Assembly (NCBI GenBank): GCA_017308235.1
Contig: JAFKFL010000011.1
Span: forward strand, 490,936 to 554,935
DNA length: 64,000 nt
Direction of reading: 5' to 3'
From: Alphaproteobacteria bacterium
GTDB taxonomy: Bacteria; Pseudomonadota; Alphaproteobacteria; Reyranellales; Reyranellaceae
In this document: positions 33,890 to 43,343 of the stretch, in pieces
How positions within the stretch are numbered: the first letter of the stretch is position 1
How the letters are laid out: each line of letters begins with the position of its first letter
Made by a program: the position numbers and the translations under genes
The notes under the pieces: generated by a model
Seen by the model: the letters and a program-made list of their open reading frames with translations, nothing else
The model's database searches: none
What the model was told of the DNA's origin: nothing

Positions 33890-35104
33890 ATGCGGGGACG
33901 TAGATTTTCGACGGGAATTTCGCTCGGATTTTTGCTGGCCGGCACAATCGCCGCAGGCGTGCTCGCGAGCGGGCTGCCCGCACAGGCGCAGGACATTGGC
34001 ATCGGCCTCGTGGTGCCGCTGTCGCCGCCGGGCGATCCGGTGGGTGGTCAGCTTATCCGGCGCGGGGCCGAGCTTGGCGTCGAGACGGTGAATGCGGCTG
34101 GCGGTGTGCTGGGCGGCCGCAAGTTCAAGCTCTATGTCGAGGATTCGCAGGGCAAACCCGAGGCTGGCGTCGCCGCTTATCGGCGCCTCGTGAGCGAGAA
34201 CAAGGTCGCGGTCGTGCCGGGCTTCTTCCATAGCTCGGTTGCCATCGCCGCCAACGAGGTCGCCAACGAAATGGGCGTGCCGACCATGGCGCTGCAGGCG
34301 TCGGCGGCTGAGATCACCTCGAAGCACTACGAAGTCGCGTTTCGAACCCACGTGGTCGATCCGGTGCGCGTCTCGGCCTTCATGGAGTTCATCAAGCAGA
34401 AGGGTTTCAAGCGGGTATCGATGATCGCCGAGACCACCGACTACGGCATCGGCATCGCCGACGAGACGATCGCCCAGGCCAAGAAAGCCGGCGGTGTCGA
34501 GATCCAGAAAGTGCCGTTCGACCGCACCGTGACCGATCTCACGCCGCAGCTTCTGCAGATCAAGGCCTTCAAGCCCGATCTCGTGATCAATATCGGTGTC
34601 GGCCAGCCGCTCGATCTGATCATCGATCAGGCGACGACCATCGGTCTGCTGCCGACCACGCCGATGCTGATCTCCTACGATGCGCCGGTGCGGCCGCAAT
34701 ATTGGAAGCTGCATCCCAAGAACGGCGCCGGTCTCTACTTCATTGCCTACTTCTCGCCGAAGGCCCCGCTGTCTGATATCGGCACAGCCTTCAGCAAGGC
34801 CTATGTCGAGAAGTACAAGGAGGATCCGGTGTACGGCGCGCTGAACGGCTTCGGCGCGATCGCGATCATCGCGCAGGCCATCAATGCGGCCAAGAGCACC
34901 GATTCCAAGGCCCTGATCAAGACTCTGGAGACCGGCACCTTCAAGAGCTGGCCGTCCAACCCCGTCACCTTCCCGCGCGCCAGCGGTGTCTACTGGCATA
35001 ACTGGTCGGCGCCGGTGCTGATCCTGCATTACACGAAGCCGATGGAGGATTGGAAGGAAGCCGAGGTGGCGGTGCAATACGCACCGGTCGTCCCCAAGGA
35101 CTGA
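33890..35104 (+). CDS. ABC transporter substrate-binding protein, branched-chain amino acid (LivK/HAAT) type
   Basis: 404 residues from the ATG at 33890 behind GGGGGTAGG. A signal peptide (LLAGTIAAGVLASGLPAQAQ) leads to a periplasmic type I binding protein: IGLVVPLSPPGDPVGGQ, a GRKFKLYVEDSQGKPE loop, and GFFHSSVAIAANEV. It delivers a ligand to the permease and ATPase genes that follow. The ligand may be an amino acid, an amide or an aromatic acid. Nearby amidase and racemase genes are compatible with amide or amino-acid use, but this is inference. Confidence 0.92.
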   Translation: MRGRRFSTGISLGFLLAGTIAAGVLASGLPAQAQDIGIGLVVPLSPPGDPVGGQLIRRGAELGVETVNAAGGVLGGRKFKLYVEDSQGKPEAGVAAYRRLVSENKVAVVPGFFHSSVAIAANEVANEMGVPTMALQASAAEITSKHYEVAFRTHVVDPVRVSAFMEFIKQKGFKRVSMIAETTDYGIGIADETIAQAKKAGGVEIQKVPFDRTVTDLTPQLLQIKAFKPDLVINIGVGQPLDLIIDQATTIGLLPTTPMLISYDAPVRPQYWKLHPKNGAGLYFIAYFSPKAPLSDIGTAFSKAYVEKYKEDPVYGALNGFGAIAIIAQAINAAKSTDSKALIKTLETGTFKSWPSNPVTFPRASGVYWHNWSAPVLILHYTKPMEDWKEAEVAVQYAPVVPKD

Positions 35105-35131
35105 CCGTGGCGGCCGAAACGCTGTAGACGG

Positions 35132-36025
35132 ATGTTCTCGACAGAACTCGTCGTCCAGACGGTTATCTCTGGCGTCATGATCGGCGTGCTCTACGCCCTC
35201 ATGGCGCTCGGGATCACGTTCATCTACTCGATCATGCGCATGATCAACTGGGCGATGGGCGAGTTCTACATGATCGGAAGCTATCTGCAGTATGCACTGG
35301 TGGCGCTGCTGCTGGGGCCTGATCTGTGGTGGCTCGCCATTCCGATCTCGGCGGCGGGCGTCTTTGCATTCGGTCTTGTCGTGCAGTGGAGTCTGTTGAA
35401 GCCGATCTTCAGGAAACCACCTGAAGCGCGCGACGATTACGCCACCGTTGTCACGCTGGCGTTGCTGCTCCTGCTGCGCAGCCTTGCCACCGGCCTCGCC
35501 GGTCCCAACCAGTTCTCGCCAGGGTCGAACTTGCCGGTCGTGATGGTTGGGCCCATGCCCTTGGCCGGCGCGCGCGTGGCGGCCTTCGTCTTTGCGCTGG
35601 CGGCACTCGCGCTGTTCTACTGCCTGCTGCGCTACAGCTGGTACGGGCTGGCGCTGCGGGCGACCTCGCAAAGCCGCATCGGTGTACAGACCGCGGGCAT
35701 TGACGTGCAGGGCGTCGATCGCATCGCCTTCGGTGTCGGTGTCGCGCTCGCGGGTCTTGCCGGCGCGCTGCTGGCGCCGGTGTTCCTGGTCTATCCCACC
35801 AACGGTCTGATCACGACGGTGAAGGGGTTCGAGATCGTGGTGATCGGCGGTCTCGGCTCGATTCCGGGCGCGTTGATCGCGGGTGTGCTGCTGGGCCTGA
35901 TCGAATCGCTGGGCGCGGCTTTCATCGATTCGGCTTATCAGAACATCTATGGCTTCGCCCTGGTGCTGCTGATCCTGGTGCTCCGGCCGACCGGCCTGTT
36001 CGGCGAGCGCGGTCGCGAGGCCTGA
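35132..36025 (+). CDS. livH: Branched-chain amino acid-type ABC transporter permease (LivH)
   Basis: 297 residues, about eight transmembrane segments, starting FSTELVVQTVISGVMIGVLY and containing MRMINWAMGEFYMIGSYLQ and GLGSIPGALIAGVLLGLIES, the LivH permease signature. It forms half of the membrane channel with the LivM-type protein at 37478. It starts 27 bases after the binding-protein gene and its stop overlaps the ATPase start (TGATG). Confidence 0.92.
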   Translation: MFSTELVVQTVISGVMIGVLYALMALGITFIYSIMRMINWAMGEFYMIGSYLQYALVALLLGPDLWWLAIPISAAGVFAFGLVVQWSLLKPIFRKPPEARDDYATVVTLALLLLLRSLATGLAGPNQFSPGSNLPVVMVGPMPLAGARVAAFVFALAALALFYCLLRYSWYGLALRATSQSRIGVQTAGIDVQGVDRIAFGVGVALAGLAGALLAPVFLVYPTNGLITTVKGFEIVVIGGLGSIPGALIAGVLLGLIESLGAAFIDSAYQNIYGFALVLLILVLRPTGLFGERGREA

Positions 36026-36753
36026 TGGAGCCGGCGCTCGAGACGATCGGCCTCTTCAAGCGCTTTGGAGGCCTGCTCGCGACCAACGATGTGTCGCTCT
36101 CCGTGGAGCGCGGCGAAATCCGTGGCCTGATCGGGCCCAATGGTGCCGGCAAGACGACGCTGGTCAATCTCGTCACCGGCGTGCATGCGCCCGACGCGGG
36201 CGAGGTCAAGCTCGGTGGCCAAAGCCTGCGTGGCCGTGGCATGCACGAGATCGCGCGGCTTGGGTTGGTGCGTTCCTTTCAGGTGACACGGCTGTTCGGC
36301 AACATGACCGTGCGCGAGAATCTGATGACCTCGTTCCTCGCCCGCCGAGACAAGGGAGAGAGCGACGGTGCCGGGCAGACCGAGGGAATGATCGCGCTCA
36401 CCAAGCTCGGCCCGCTGGCCGACACGCAGGCCAAGAAGCTGTCGGGCGGTCAACGCGCCTTGCTGCAAATGGCCTGCGGCTTCGTGGTGCCCGCCAATTG
36501 CTATGTGCTCGACGAGCCGTTCGCCGGCATCAATCCGGTGATCAAGGACGCGATCATCGACATGATCCTCGACGTGAACCGTCGTCATCGCGCCACTTTT
36601 CTGGTCGTGAGCCACGAGATGGCGATCATCCGGCGTCTCTGCCAGCAGGTCACGGTGATGATGGAAGGCCGCGTCGCGGCCCAAGGCACGCTCGATGAGG
36701 TGGCACGTCTGCCGGAAGTGATCGCGGGCTATCTCGGGAAGGCCCTGGAATGA
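36025..36753 (+). CDS. livG: ABC transporter ATP-binding protein (LivG type)
   Basis: 242 residues with Walker A GPNGAGKTTL, the ABC signature LSGGQRALL, Walker B CYVLDEPF (the family has LLDEP) and the switch His in VVSHEMAII. LivG-type proteins work with LivF as a heterodimer. The signature region and LVRSFQVTRLFGNMTVREN Q-loop region are intact. It overlaps livF by four bases. Confidence 0.93.
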   Translation: MEPALETIGLFKRFGGLLATNDVSLSVERGEIRGLIGPNGAGKTTLVNLVTGVHAPDAGEVKLGGQSLRGRGMHEIARLGLVRSFQVTRLFGNMTVRENLMTSFLARRDKGESDGAGQTEGMIALTKLGPLADTQAKKLSGGQRALLQMACGFVVPANCYVLDEPFAGINPVIKDAIIDMILDVNRRHRATFLVVSHEMAIIRRLCQQVTVMMEGRVAAQGTLDEVARLPEVIAGYLGKALE

Positions 36754-37481
36754 GCGCGACGCTTCTTGCCGTCGACGATATCCATGCCGCCTACCAAAGT
36801 GGTGTCGATATCCTGCAGGGCATGTCGCTCGAGGTGCCGGTCGGTGGCTTCGTGCTGGTGATCGGCCCGAATGGCGCCGGCAAGTCGACCTTGCTCAAGA
36901 CGGTGTTCGGCCTTTTGGCGCCGCATCGCGGCGGAATTTCGTTTGACGGCCGTGCCATCGCGGGCCTCGCGCCGCATGAGGTCAAGCGGCTGGGCGTGAG
37001 CTACGTGCCGCAGGAGCTGAATACCTTTCCGCATCTCACGGTCGAGGAGAACCTGCGCATCGGGGGCTGGACGATCCGCGGCGATCACGCTCGCCTCAAG
37101 AAGCGGATCGCCCGCGTCTACGAGATCTTTCCGGTGCTGGCGGAGCGGCGGCGCGACAAGGCCGGCAGCCTGAGCGGCGGGCAGGGGCGCATGCTCTCCG
37201 TCGCGCGCGAGATGATCACCGAGCCCAGGCTGATGCTGGTTGATGAGCCGACCGTGGGCCTCGCGCCCAATCTTGCCGAGCAGGTCTACGAGCTTCTTCA
37301 GACGGCGCGGAAGGCCATCCCGACCACGGTCTTGCTGGTGGACCAGAACGTCTCCGATGCCCTGCGTCATGCCGAGGAGGTGGTGATGATGAATCTCGGC
37401 AAGGTGAAGGCCGCGGGCCCGGTTGCCGAGTTCGGTGAGGCGCGGGTGCGCGATCTGATCCAGGAGTGCCTGCTGGGATGA
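36750..37481 (+). CDS. livF: ABC transporter ATP-binding protein (LivF type)
   Basis: 243 residues with Walker A GPNGAGKSTL, the signature LSGGQGRML, Walker B LMLVDEPT and the switch region LLVDQNVSDAL, the LivF hallmark. It pairs with the LivG-type protein. Its stop overlaps the LivM-type start by four bases (ATGA). Confidence 0.93.
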   Translation: MSATLLAVDDIHAAYQSGVDILQGMSLEVPVGGFVLVIGPNGAGKSTLLKTVFGLLAPHRGGISFDGRAIAGLAPHEVKRLGVSYVPQELNTFPHLTVEENLRIGGWTIRGDHARLKKRIARVYEIFPVLAERRRDKAGSLSGGQGRMLSVAREMITEPRLMLVDEPTVGLAPNLAEQVYELLQTARKAIPTTVLLVDQNVSDALRHAEEVVMMNLGKVKAAGPVAEFGEARVRDLIQECLLG

Positions 37482-38437
37482 GCGCGTCGTTCGCCTTTCC
37501 GCCCAGCTTCCGGAGATCGGTGATCGCGATCGTCGCGACCGTGGTCGTCTTCGCCTTCGTGCCGCTGATGGCTGGCAGCTTTGCGCTCCATGTGCTCACC
37601 ATCAGCTTCTATTTCGTGATCCTCGCGTCGAGCTGGAACCTGCTGGCGGGCTACACCGGTCAGTTCTCGCTGGCCCATCATGCGTTTGCAGCAATCGGTG
37701 CCTATACCTCCGGCCTCTTGGGCTACCACTACGGCATTCCGGCTTGGATTGGCATTCCGGCCGGTGTCGTGATGGCAGGTTTGTTCGGTCTCATCCTCGG
37801 CCGACTGGTGCTGCGTATGCGCGCGATCTATCTCGCCATTGCGACCTGGGCTTTTGCCGAGACGGTGCACATCTATCTGACGGCGGACTACCAGTTTACC
37901 CGCGGCGAGTTGGGGCTCAGCGTCAAACCGCTATACGGTAACGTCAATCCCTTGCCCTACTACTTTACGTTCCTCGCCCTGGCGGCACTGGTCCTGATCG
38001 GGCTCAGGGCATTGATCGATTCACCTCTCGGCTATTTCATGCGCGCCATCAAGGATGATGAATTGCGTGCCAAGAGCCTTGGAATTGACACAACTCGCGT
38101 GAAGATCGCCGTGTTCTCGATTTCGAGCGCGATTGCAGGTCTCGCCGGTGCTTTTTATGGTCACTTCATTGTACTTCTCAGCCCGCAGATGATTGATTTC
38201 AGCGAAATGGCCAAGATCGTGATCATGGTGGTGATCGGCGGCTTCGGCACCTTCCTTGGCCCGGTGATCGGCGCCGCACCGGTACAGATGGTGATGACCT
38301 ACCTGCAGAAATACGGCGAGTGGAACCTTGCGATTTTCGCGTTGGTCGTGATCGTCCTGATGCGTTTCAGCATGGAAGGGCTTGCGAGTTTGTTCGCACC
38401 GGTGTGGCGGCGGATCTGGACGCGCCATGCCATCTGA
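37478..38437 (+). CDS. livM: Branched-chain amino acid-type ABC transporter permease (LivM)
   Basis: 319 residues from the ATG at 37478, chosen for the ATGA overlap with the preceding gene. About nine transmembrane segments are seen, with the LivM signature SWNLLAGYTGQFSLAHHAFAA abbreviated here to its start, and KIAVFSISSAIAGLAGAFYG. It comes last of the transporter genes; the order K-H-G-F-M differs from the usual K-H-M-G-F. The following oxidoreductase overlaps it by 11 bases. Confidence 0.92.
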   Translation: MSASFAFPPSFRRSVIAIVATVVVFAFVPLMAGSFALHVLTISFYFVILASSWNLLAGYTGQFSLAHHAFAAIGAYTSGLLGYHYGIPAWIGIPAGVVMAGLFGLILGRLVLRMRAIYLAIATWAFAETVHIYLTADYQFTRGELGLSVKPLYGNVNPLPYYFTFLALAALVLIGLRALIDSPLGYFMRAIKDDELRAKSLGIDTTRVKIAVFSISSAIAGLAGAFYGHFIVLLSPQMIDFSEMAKIVIMVVIGGFGTFLGPVIGAAPVQMVMTYLQKYGEWNLAIFALVVIVLMRFSMEGLASLFAPVWRRIWTRHAI

Positions 38438-40019
38438 ACGGGAGTGCGATGTCGTCGTCGTCGGTTCGGGCGCGGCGGGGTTGAGTGCGGCGCTTGCCGC
38501 GGCGGTCGACGGCGCGAAGGTGATCGTGCTCGAGAAGTCGCATTGGCTTGGCGGCACCACCGCGATGTCGGCAGCCGGGACGTGGGTGCCGGCCAACCAC
38601 CATATGCAGGCAGCAGGCATCGAGGACTCGGCTGAAGAGACACTCACCTATTTGCGCGCGACGGCGCCACCGGGCTGGGCCGAGACCGAGGATGAGCTGT
38701 GGCAGGCGCTGGCCGAAAATGCCGCGCCCATGCTGCGCTTCGTCGAGGATCACACGCCGCTCGTTTTCGAGCTGGTGAATCATCCCGACTTCTATGTCGA
38801 GGCGCCGGGCGGCAAGCATGCCGGCCGCATGGTCTCGCCGACCCTGATCAGCCGCTACAAGCTCGGCAAGCTCTGGAACCGCGTGCGCAAGTCGGTGAAG
38901 CCGCAGTTCTTCACCTACAAGGAGATGGTGAGCGGCGTGTTGAAGGACCCGATCCGGGCCGCGCTCAAGTTGGGCCCGTCGCTGGTGTGGCGTGTGATCA
39001 CGGGCCGGGTTGGCCTCGGCAACGGGCTGGTCGTTGGATTGACGCGCGGCTGCCTCGATCACGGGTGCACCATCCTGCTCGATGCCGACGTCAAGCGCCT
39101 GATGAGTGACGATCAGCGGGTTACCGGAGTAGAGGCGATCATCGAAGGCGAACGAACCGTCATCCGCGCACGCAAGGGAGTCGTGCTGGCAACCGGTGGC
39201 TTCGACTGGTCGCCCGACTACATGCCGAAATACTTTCCAGGCATCGAGCTGATCGGCGCGCCGCGCACCAACACCGGCGATGGCCAGCGCATGGCGGCCG
39301 AAGTGGGCGCCGAGCTCGCACACATGGATCAGGCCAACATCGCGCCGGCCTCGTTCACGCAATACGAGGGGCATCGGCATGCGCAGCCGCTCTACGAGAC
39401 CTACGCGCCGCACTGCATCCTGGTGAATCGCGAAGGACGACGGTTCGTGAGCGAGGGCAGCGCGTCGCTGGGCGCAGCGGTCGACGCGCGCGGCCCGGAC
39501 GGCAAGCCGAAACATATCCCGGCCTGGCGCATCTTCGACTCGCGCTACGTCAACCGCCTTTCGGCGATGTACGCCGCCAAGGATCCGGGCTTCGTGCGCA
39601 CGGCCGGCACCATCGAGGCGCTCGCCGCCAAGATCGGCCTCGACCCGCAGGTGCTGAAGACGACGGTCGAACGCTTCAACGGCTGGTCGAAGGAAGGTGT
39701 CGATCGCGACTTCCATCGTGGCGAAACAACATGGGAGCGCCACTACACCAAGGATCGCGCCCTGGCGACGATCGAGAAGCCGCCGTTCCATGCCGCGCCT
39801 TTTCTTTATGCCAGCGTTGGCACCAAGGGCGGTCCGCGCACCAACCGCCGCTGCGAGGTGCTACGCCCGGACAAGAGCGTGATCGGTGGCCTCTATTGCG
39901 CCGGCATCGCCATGGCGAACCCCATCGGCACCAAGGGCGTCGGGGCCGGCACCACCATCGGCCCCTGCCTGACCTTCGGCTATATCGCCGGGAGGGCGAT
40001 CGCTCGCCGCAACGTGTAA
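38427..40019 (+). CDS. FAD-binding dehydrogenase of the 3-ketosteroid-delta1-dehydrogenase/flavocytochrome c family
   Basis: 530 residues from the ATG at 38427. The FAD Rossmann motif is VVVGSGAAGLSAALAAA, followed by VLEKSHWLGGTTAMSAAGTWVP. The C-terminal FAD contact is NPIGTKGVGAGTTIGPCLTFGYIAG. It resembles fumarate-reductase/KstD-like flavoproteins; the substrate could be a steroid-like or alpha,beta-unsaturated acid. It starts within the permease gene, so it should share its transcript and may oxidise the imported compound. That link is inference. Confidence 0.85.
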   Translation: MPSERECDVVVVGSGAAGLSAALAAAVDGAKVIVLEKSHWLGGTTAMSAAGTWVPANHHMQAAGIEDSAEETLTYLRATAPPGWAETEDELWQALAENAAPMLRFVEDHTPLVFELVNHPDFYVEAPGGKHAGRMVSPTLISRYKLGKLWNRVRKSVKPQFFTYKEMVSGVLKDPIRAALKLGPSLVWRVITGRVGLGNGLVVGLTRGCLDHGCTILLDADVKRLMSDDQRVTGVEAIIEGERTVIRARKGVVLATGGFDWSPDYMPKYFPGIELIGAPRTNTGDGQRMAAEVGAELAHMDQANIAPASFTQYEGHRHAQPLYETYAPHCILVNREGRRFVSEGSASLGAAVDARGPDGKPKHIPAWRIFDSRYVNRLSAMYAAKDPGFVRTAGTIEALAAKIGLDPQVLKTTVERFNGWSKEGVDRDFHRGETTWERHYTKDRALATIEKPPFHAAPFLYASVGTKGGPRTNRRCEVLRPDKSVIGGLYCAGIAMANPIGTKGVGAGTTIGPCLTFGYIAGRAIARRNV

Positions 40020-40037
40020 GGTCGACGAAGGGCCTGC

Positions 40038-41525
40038 ATGCTAGCCTTCGGCATGCTCCGCCGCCTGCCAGCCCTGCTTGCGTTCGCCCTGCTGCTGCCC
40101 GTCGCGCCACCAGCATTTGCCCAACCCACGGCCACGGCCGATTGCACTGCCGATGTCGATCTCACGGCCGACCGCGGCCTGACGGTTGCCGTCGACTATC
40201 GCTGTCGATCCACCGCGCCGGTGACCTTCAGTGCCGCAAGCGATGCGGCGGCGGCGCATGTCATGACCCTCACCGACGGCGCCGGCCGGTCGATCCCGCG
40301 ATCGGGAGCGACGTGGCGCGCCGAGCCGGCGAACGGCGCAGTCGAACTCCGCTACCGGCTCGATCTGATGGCCTATGCGAAGGACCTGAACATGCCGACG
40401 GAAGCCATCGCGCGCGGTGGCGGGGTGCTGACCTTGCTGGAGGGCTGGTTGCTCGAGCCACGGGGCCTCTCGCGCCTGCCGGTGATCGACATCCGCGTCA
40501 AGGCAGCGGATGGCCTCGCCTTTGCGTCCGGTTTGCCCAAGGTCGGTGACGCTTGGCGCCTGCAGGGCACACCCGTGCGCTTCGCGGGCTATACCGCGCT
40601 CGGCAGGTTCACCTTGCAGGAGATTGCCGTGCCCATGCCCGGTTCCCTGCGTCCGGGCCAGGCGAAACAGGACGGCGTGCTGCGGCTCGCCCTGCTCGAT
40701 GGCATCTCCAATCAGGGCCGTGCCGATCTCGTCGACTGGGTCCGCCGGACGGCCGAGGCCGAGTCGAACTACTGGCGCGGCTTCACGGCCGATCGGATGA
40801 TGCTCGGGATCGTGCCCATGGCGATGCCGCGCAGCGTCGGCTTCGGTCGCACCGTGTCGGGCGGCGGCGCCACGGTCATGCTCGAGGTGGGCGAGCAGGT
40901 CGACAAGCGCCGCCTCTACGATCAATGGACGCTGGTGCACGAGTTGATCCACACCGGCATGCCCTATGTCGAGAACCGCGGCACCTGGCTGATGGAAGGT
41001 GCTGCGACCTATGTCGAGCCCATCATCCGCGCCCGCGCCGGCTGGAAGACCGAGGCCGAGGCGTGGAAGGAATGGATCGACAATATGCCGCGCGGCGCGC
41101 CAGCCTTCGACGTCGGGCTCAGGAACGCGTCAGGCCAACAGAACTACTGGGGTGGTGCCATCTTCATGCTGCTGGCCGATGTCGGTCTCCGCCGCGCCAC
41201 CCGTGGCGCCAAGGGGCTGGAGGATTGCCTGGGCGGCGTGCTGTGGAGCGGGCTCGATGCGCCATCGCGCGCCTCGGTGAGGGAGTTCGCTGCCGCCTGC
41301 GATCGCGCGACCGGCAGCGACGTCGTCGGCGACCTAGTGCAGCGCCATTACGCCCGCGAGGAACCGGTTGATCTGGCCGCGCTCTGGAAGCGGCTGGGTG
41401 TCGCCGAGGTGAACGGAAGCATCGTCTTCGACGACAGGGCGCCCGATGCCGAATGGCGCAAGATGATCGTCATGGGCCCGTCCGATCGTCCATCGCGACC
41501 CGTCAAATTGCCGTGGCAGTCGTGA
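40038..41525 (+). CDS. Exported gluzincin-like (HExxH) protein, M61-like
   Basis: 495 residues with a signal peptide (LPALLAFALLLPVAPPAFAQ). A zinc protease core is seen at VHELIHTGMPYVENRGTWLMEGAATYVEP: HELIH supplies two His ligands and Glu in WLMEGAA the third. This is the gluzincin layout; M61 (glycyl aminopeptidase) is the nearest known group. The N-terminal 200 residues form beta strands. It probably acts in the periplasm. A 19-base gap separates it from the flavin dehydrogenase. Confidence 0.75.
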   Translation: MLAFGMLRRLPALLAFALLLPVAPPAFAQPTATADCTADVDLTADRGLTVAVDYRCRSTAPVTFSAASDAAAAHVMTLTDGAGRSIPRSGATWRAEPANGAVELRYRLDLMAYAKDLNMPTEAIARGGGVLTLLEGWLLEPRGLSRLPVIDIRVKAADGLAFASGLPKVGDAWRLQGTPVRFAGYTALGRFTLQEIAVPMPGSLRPGQAKQDGVLRLALLDGISNQGRADLVDWVRRTAEAESNYWRGFTADRMMLGIVPMAMPRSVGFGRTVSGGGATVMLEVGEQVDKRRLYDQWTLVHELIHTGMPYVENRGTWLMEGAATYVEPIIRARAGWKTEAEAWKEWIDNMPRGAPAFDVGLRNASGQQNYWGGAIFMLLADVGLRRATRGAKGLEDCLGGVLWSGLDAPSRASVREFAAACDRATGSDVVGDLVQRHYAREEPVDLAALWKRLGVAEVNGSIVFDDRAPDAEWRKMIVMGPSDRPSRPVKLPWQS

Positions 41526-41529
41526 CAGC

Positions 41530-42222
41530 ATGACGACGAGGAGCACGATCAAGGGCGTGTGGCTCGAAGATCTGACCTGGCCGGAGGCGAAGGCGCGGTT
41601 CGCCGCCAATCCGGTTGTGGTCGTGCCGATCGGCGCCGCCGCCAAGGCGCACGGCCCGCATCTGCCGCTCAAGACAGACGCGATCACCGCCCGCGCTCTT
41701 GCCCAGGCGCTGGTGGAGCGGCTGCCGGTGATCGCGGCCCCCGTGCTGGGCTTCGGCTTCTATCCCGCCTTCACCTCGTTCGCGGGCAGCCAGCATCTTA
41801 GCGTCGAAACCTTCAAGGCGCTGGTGCGCGAGTTGATCGGCAGCTTCACGGCGCACGGCGTTAAGCGCATCGCGCTGCTCAACACCGGCGTCTCGACCGA
41901 GAAGCCGCTCGACGAGGTCGCGGCGGCGGCGGCAGGCGGCGACGTGCTCGTCCTGCACATGCGGCTGATGGGCCAGGCAGCCGAGGCGCTGATCGAGAAC
42001 AAGTCCGGCGGTCACGCCGACGAGCGCGAGACCTCGGTCGTGCTGGCGCTGGAGCCGCGCAGCGTGCGGCTCGACAAGCTGGCGCTCGAAGGGCCGTTCG
42101 AAGTCACCGGCGCGACCGGCGATCCGCGCCGCGCGACGGCCTTCAAGGGCGAACGGCTGCTGGCGGCGCGCACCAGCGACATGGTCGCCGCCCTCGCGCG
42201 TCGCTGGCCCGATCTTTCGTAG
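41530..42222 (+). CDS. Creatininase-family protein with an altered metal site
   Basis: 230 residues with the family loop HGPHLPLKTDAITA near residue 40 and GGHADERETSVVLAL near 155. In active creatininase-family amidohydrolases a Glu lies just before the HGPHLP loop and ligates metal; here that stretch is GAAAKAHGP with no Glu. The other ligand region is kept. The activity is therefore in doubt. It starts 4 bases after the HExxH gene, so they are co-transcribed. Confidence 0.78.
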   Translation: MTTRSTIKGVWLEDLTWPEAKARFAANPVVVVPIGAAAKAHGPHLPLKTDAITARALAQALVERLPVIAAPVLGFGFYPAFTSFAGSQHLSVETFKALVRELIGSFTAHGVKRIALLNTGVSTEKPLDEVAAAAAGGDVLVLHMRLMGQAAEALIENKSGGHADERETSVVLALEPRSVRLDKLALEGPFEVTGATGDPRRATAFKGERLLAARTSDMVAALARRWPDLS

Positions 42223-42228
42223 AAGCGG

Positions 42229-43260
42229 CTACTGCGCCTGTTCTTCGGCGATCTTCTTGTTCAGCGTCCAGCGGAAATGGGCGAGCGGCGCGTCGGCGCG
42301 GATCGCCAGCATCTTGAAGTCGGGATCGGCGTCGACGACCGTCTGCTGATCCTCGATGATGGCTTTGTCCTCCATGAAGCCCTCGACCATGCTGTCGTGC
42401 AGCGATCGCGCGATGTTGGGATCGTGCAGGTCGTAATTGTGCAGGTAGTTCCAGAAGAAGTGCGTCGAGCGCTCGGTCTCGGGCGTGATGAACTGGCAGT
42501 TGCGGTACTGCTTGGCGCTGTTGCTGACGCTGCCGTTCACGCCCATGCCGGCGGGCGAGAAGCCGGTCTCGAGGAAGAAGATGCCGGGAATGTACATCGT
42601 GCCGATGTTCCAGCGATCGACCGGCTCGTCGTTCCGCACCACCTTCTTGTGGAAAGGCGGGGGCGCTGCGTTCATGTGACCGCGCCTGACCCGAAAACCC
42701 CAGTCCTCCTTCTCGATCTCGGCGGGCTTGGTCTTGTAGGCATATTCCTCCGAGCCGCCGAGCGTGTTGGTGTGCACGAACGCGAGGTGCGCGAAGTCGG
42801 CAAGATTGTCGACGATGAAGAGATAGTTCGCCTTGTAGTGGAGATAATCCGGGACGCCGCGCCAGCCTGGATCGCGCAGGTAGGGGAAGTCGACGATCTT
42901 GGCCGGGTCGGCCTTTTCCTTGTCGCCCATCCACACCCAGATGGCCTGGTCGCGCTCCAGCACCGGGAAGCTGCGCACGCCGAGCTTGGGCGGGATCGTA
43001 TCCTGGCCTGGGATCTGGATGCACATCCCGTCTGAGTCGAACTTCAGCCCATGATACATGCAGCGCAGGCATTCGCCCTCGCGCCGGCCCTTGGAGAGCT
43101 TGGCGCCGCGATGGCAGCAGCGATCTTCCAGCGCCACCACCTTGCCGCTCTCGCTCTTGTAGAACACGATCGGTTGGTCGCAGATGGTCCGCGCCAGCAG
43201 CTTGCCGTCGATCAGCTCATAGGACCAGGCCGCGACATACCAGCAGTTCTTCAGGAACAC
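42229..43260 (-). CDS. Rieske-type aromatic ring-hydroxylating oxygenase, alpha subunit
   Basis: 343 residues starting at GTG behind GGGAGGA. The N-terminal Rieske domain has CCHRGAKLSKG and CMYHGLKFD (C-x-H and C-x2-H ligands). The C-terminal catalytic domain binds mononuclear iron through the NLADFAHLAFVH motif. It resembles vanillate/phenoxybenzoate O-demethylase oxygenases. A reductase partner is not nearby. The substrate is likely an aromatic acid or ether. Confidence 0.9.
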   Translation of the reverse strand: MFLKNCWYVAAWSYELIDGKLLARTICDQPIVFYKSESGKVVALEDRCCHRGAKLSKGRREGECLRCMYHGLKFDSDGMCIQIPGQDTIPPKLGVRSFPVLERDQAIWVWMGDKEKADPAKIVDFPYLRDPGWRGVPDYLHYKANYLFIVDNLADFAHLAFVHTNTLGGSEEYAYKTKPAEIEKEDWGFRVRRGHMNAAPPPFHKKVVRNDEPVDRWNIGTMYIPGIFFLETGFSPAGMGVNGSVSNSAKQYRNCQFITPETERSTHFFWNYLHNYDLHDPNIARSLHDSMVEGFMEDKAIIEDQQTVVDADPDFKMLAIRADAPLAHFRWTLNKKIAEEQAQ

Positions 43261-43343
43261 GGGGCAATCCTCCCAGTAATTTTGGCCAGAAATTTGTGTA
43301 ATTCAGGAGCAGGAGCGGCTCCAAGTCAATGTCAGCGTCAATG

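Noticed and set aside
33770..35671. 633-codon open frame on the minus strand opposite the importer genes
   Set aside because: It is a shadow of the GC-rich livK/livH genes: composition is Arg/His/Asp-rich and no domain is seen.
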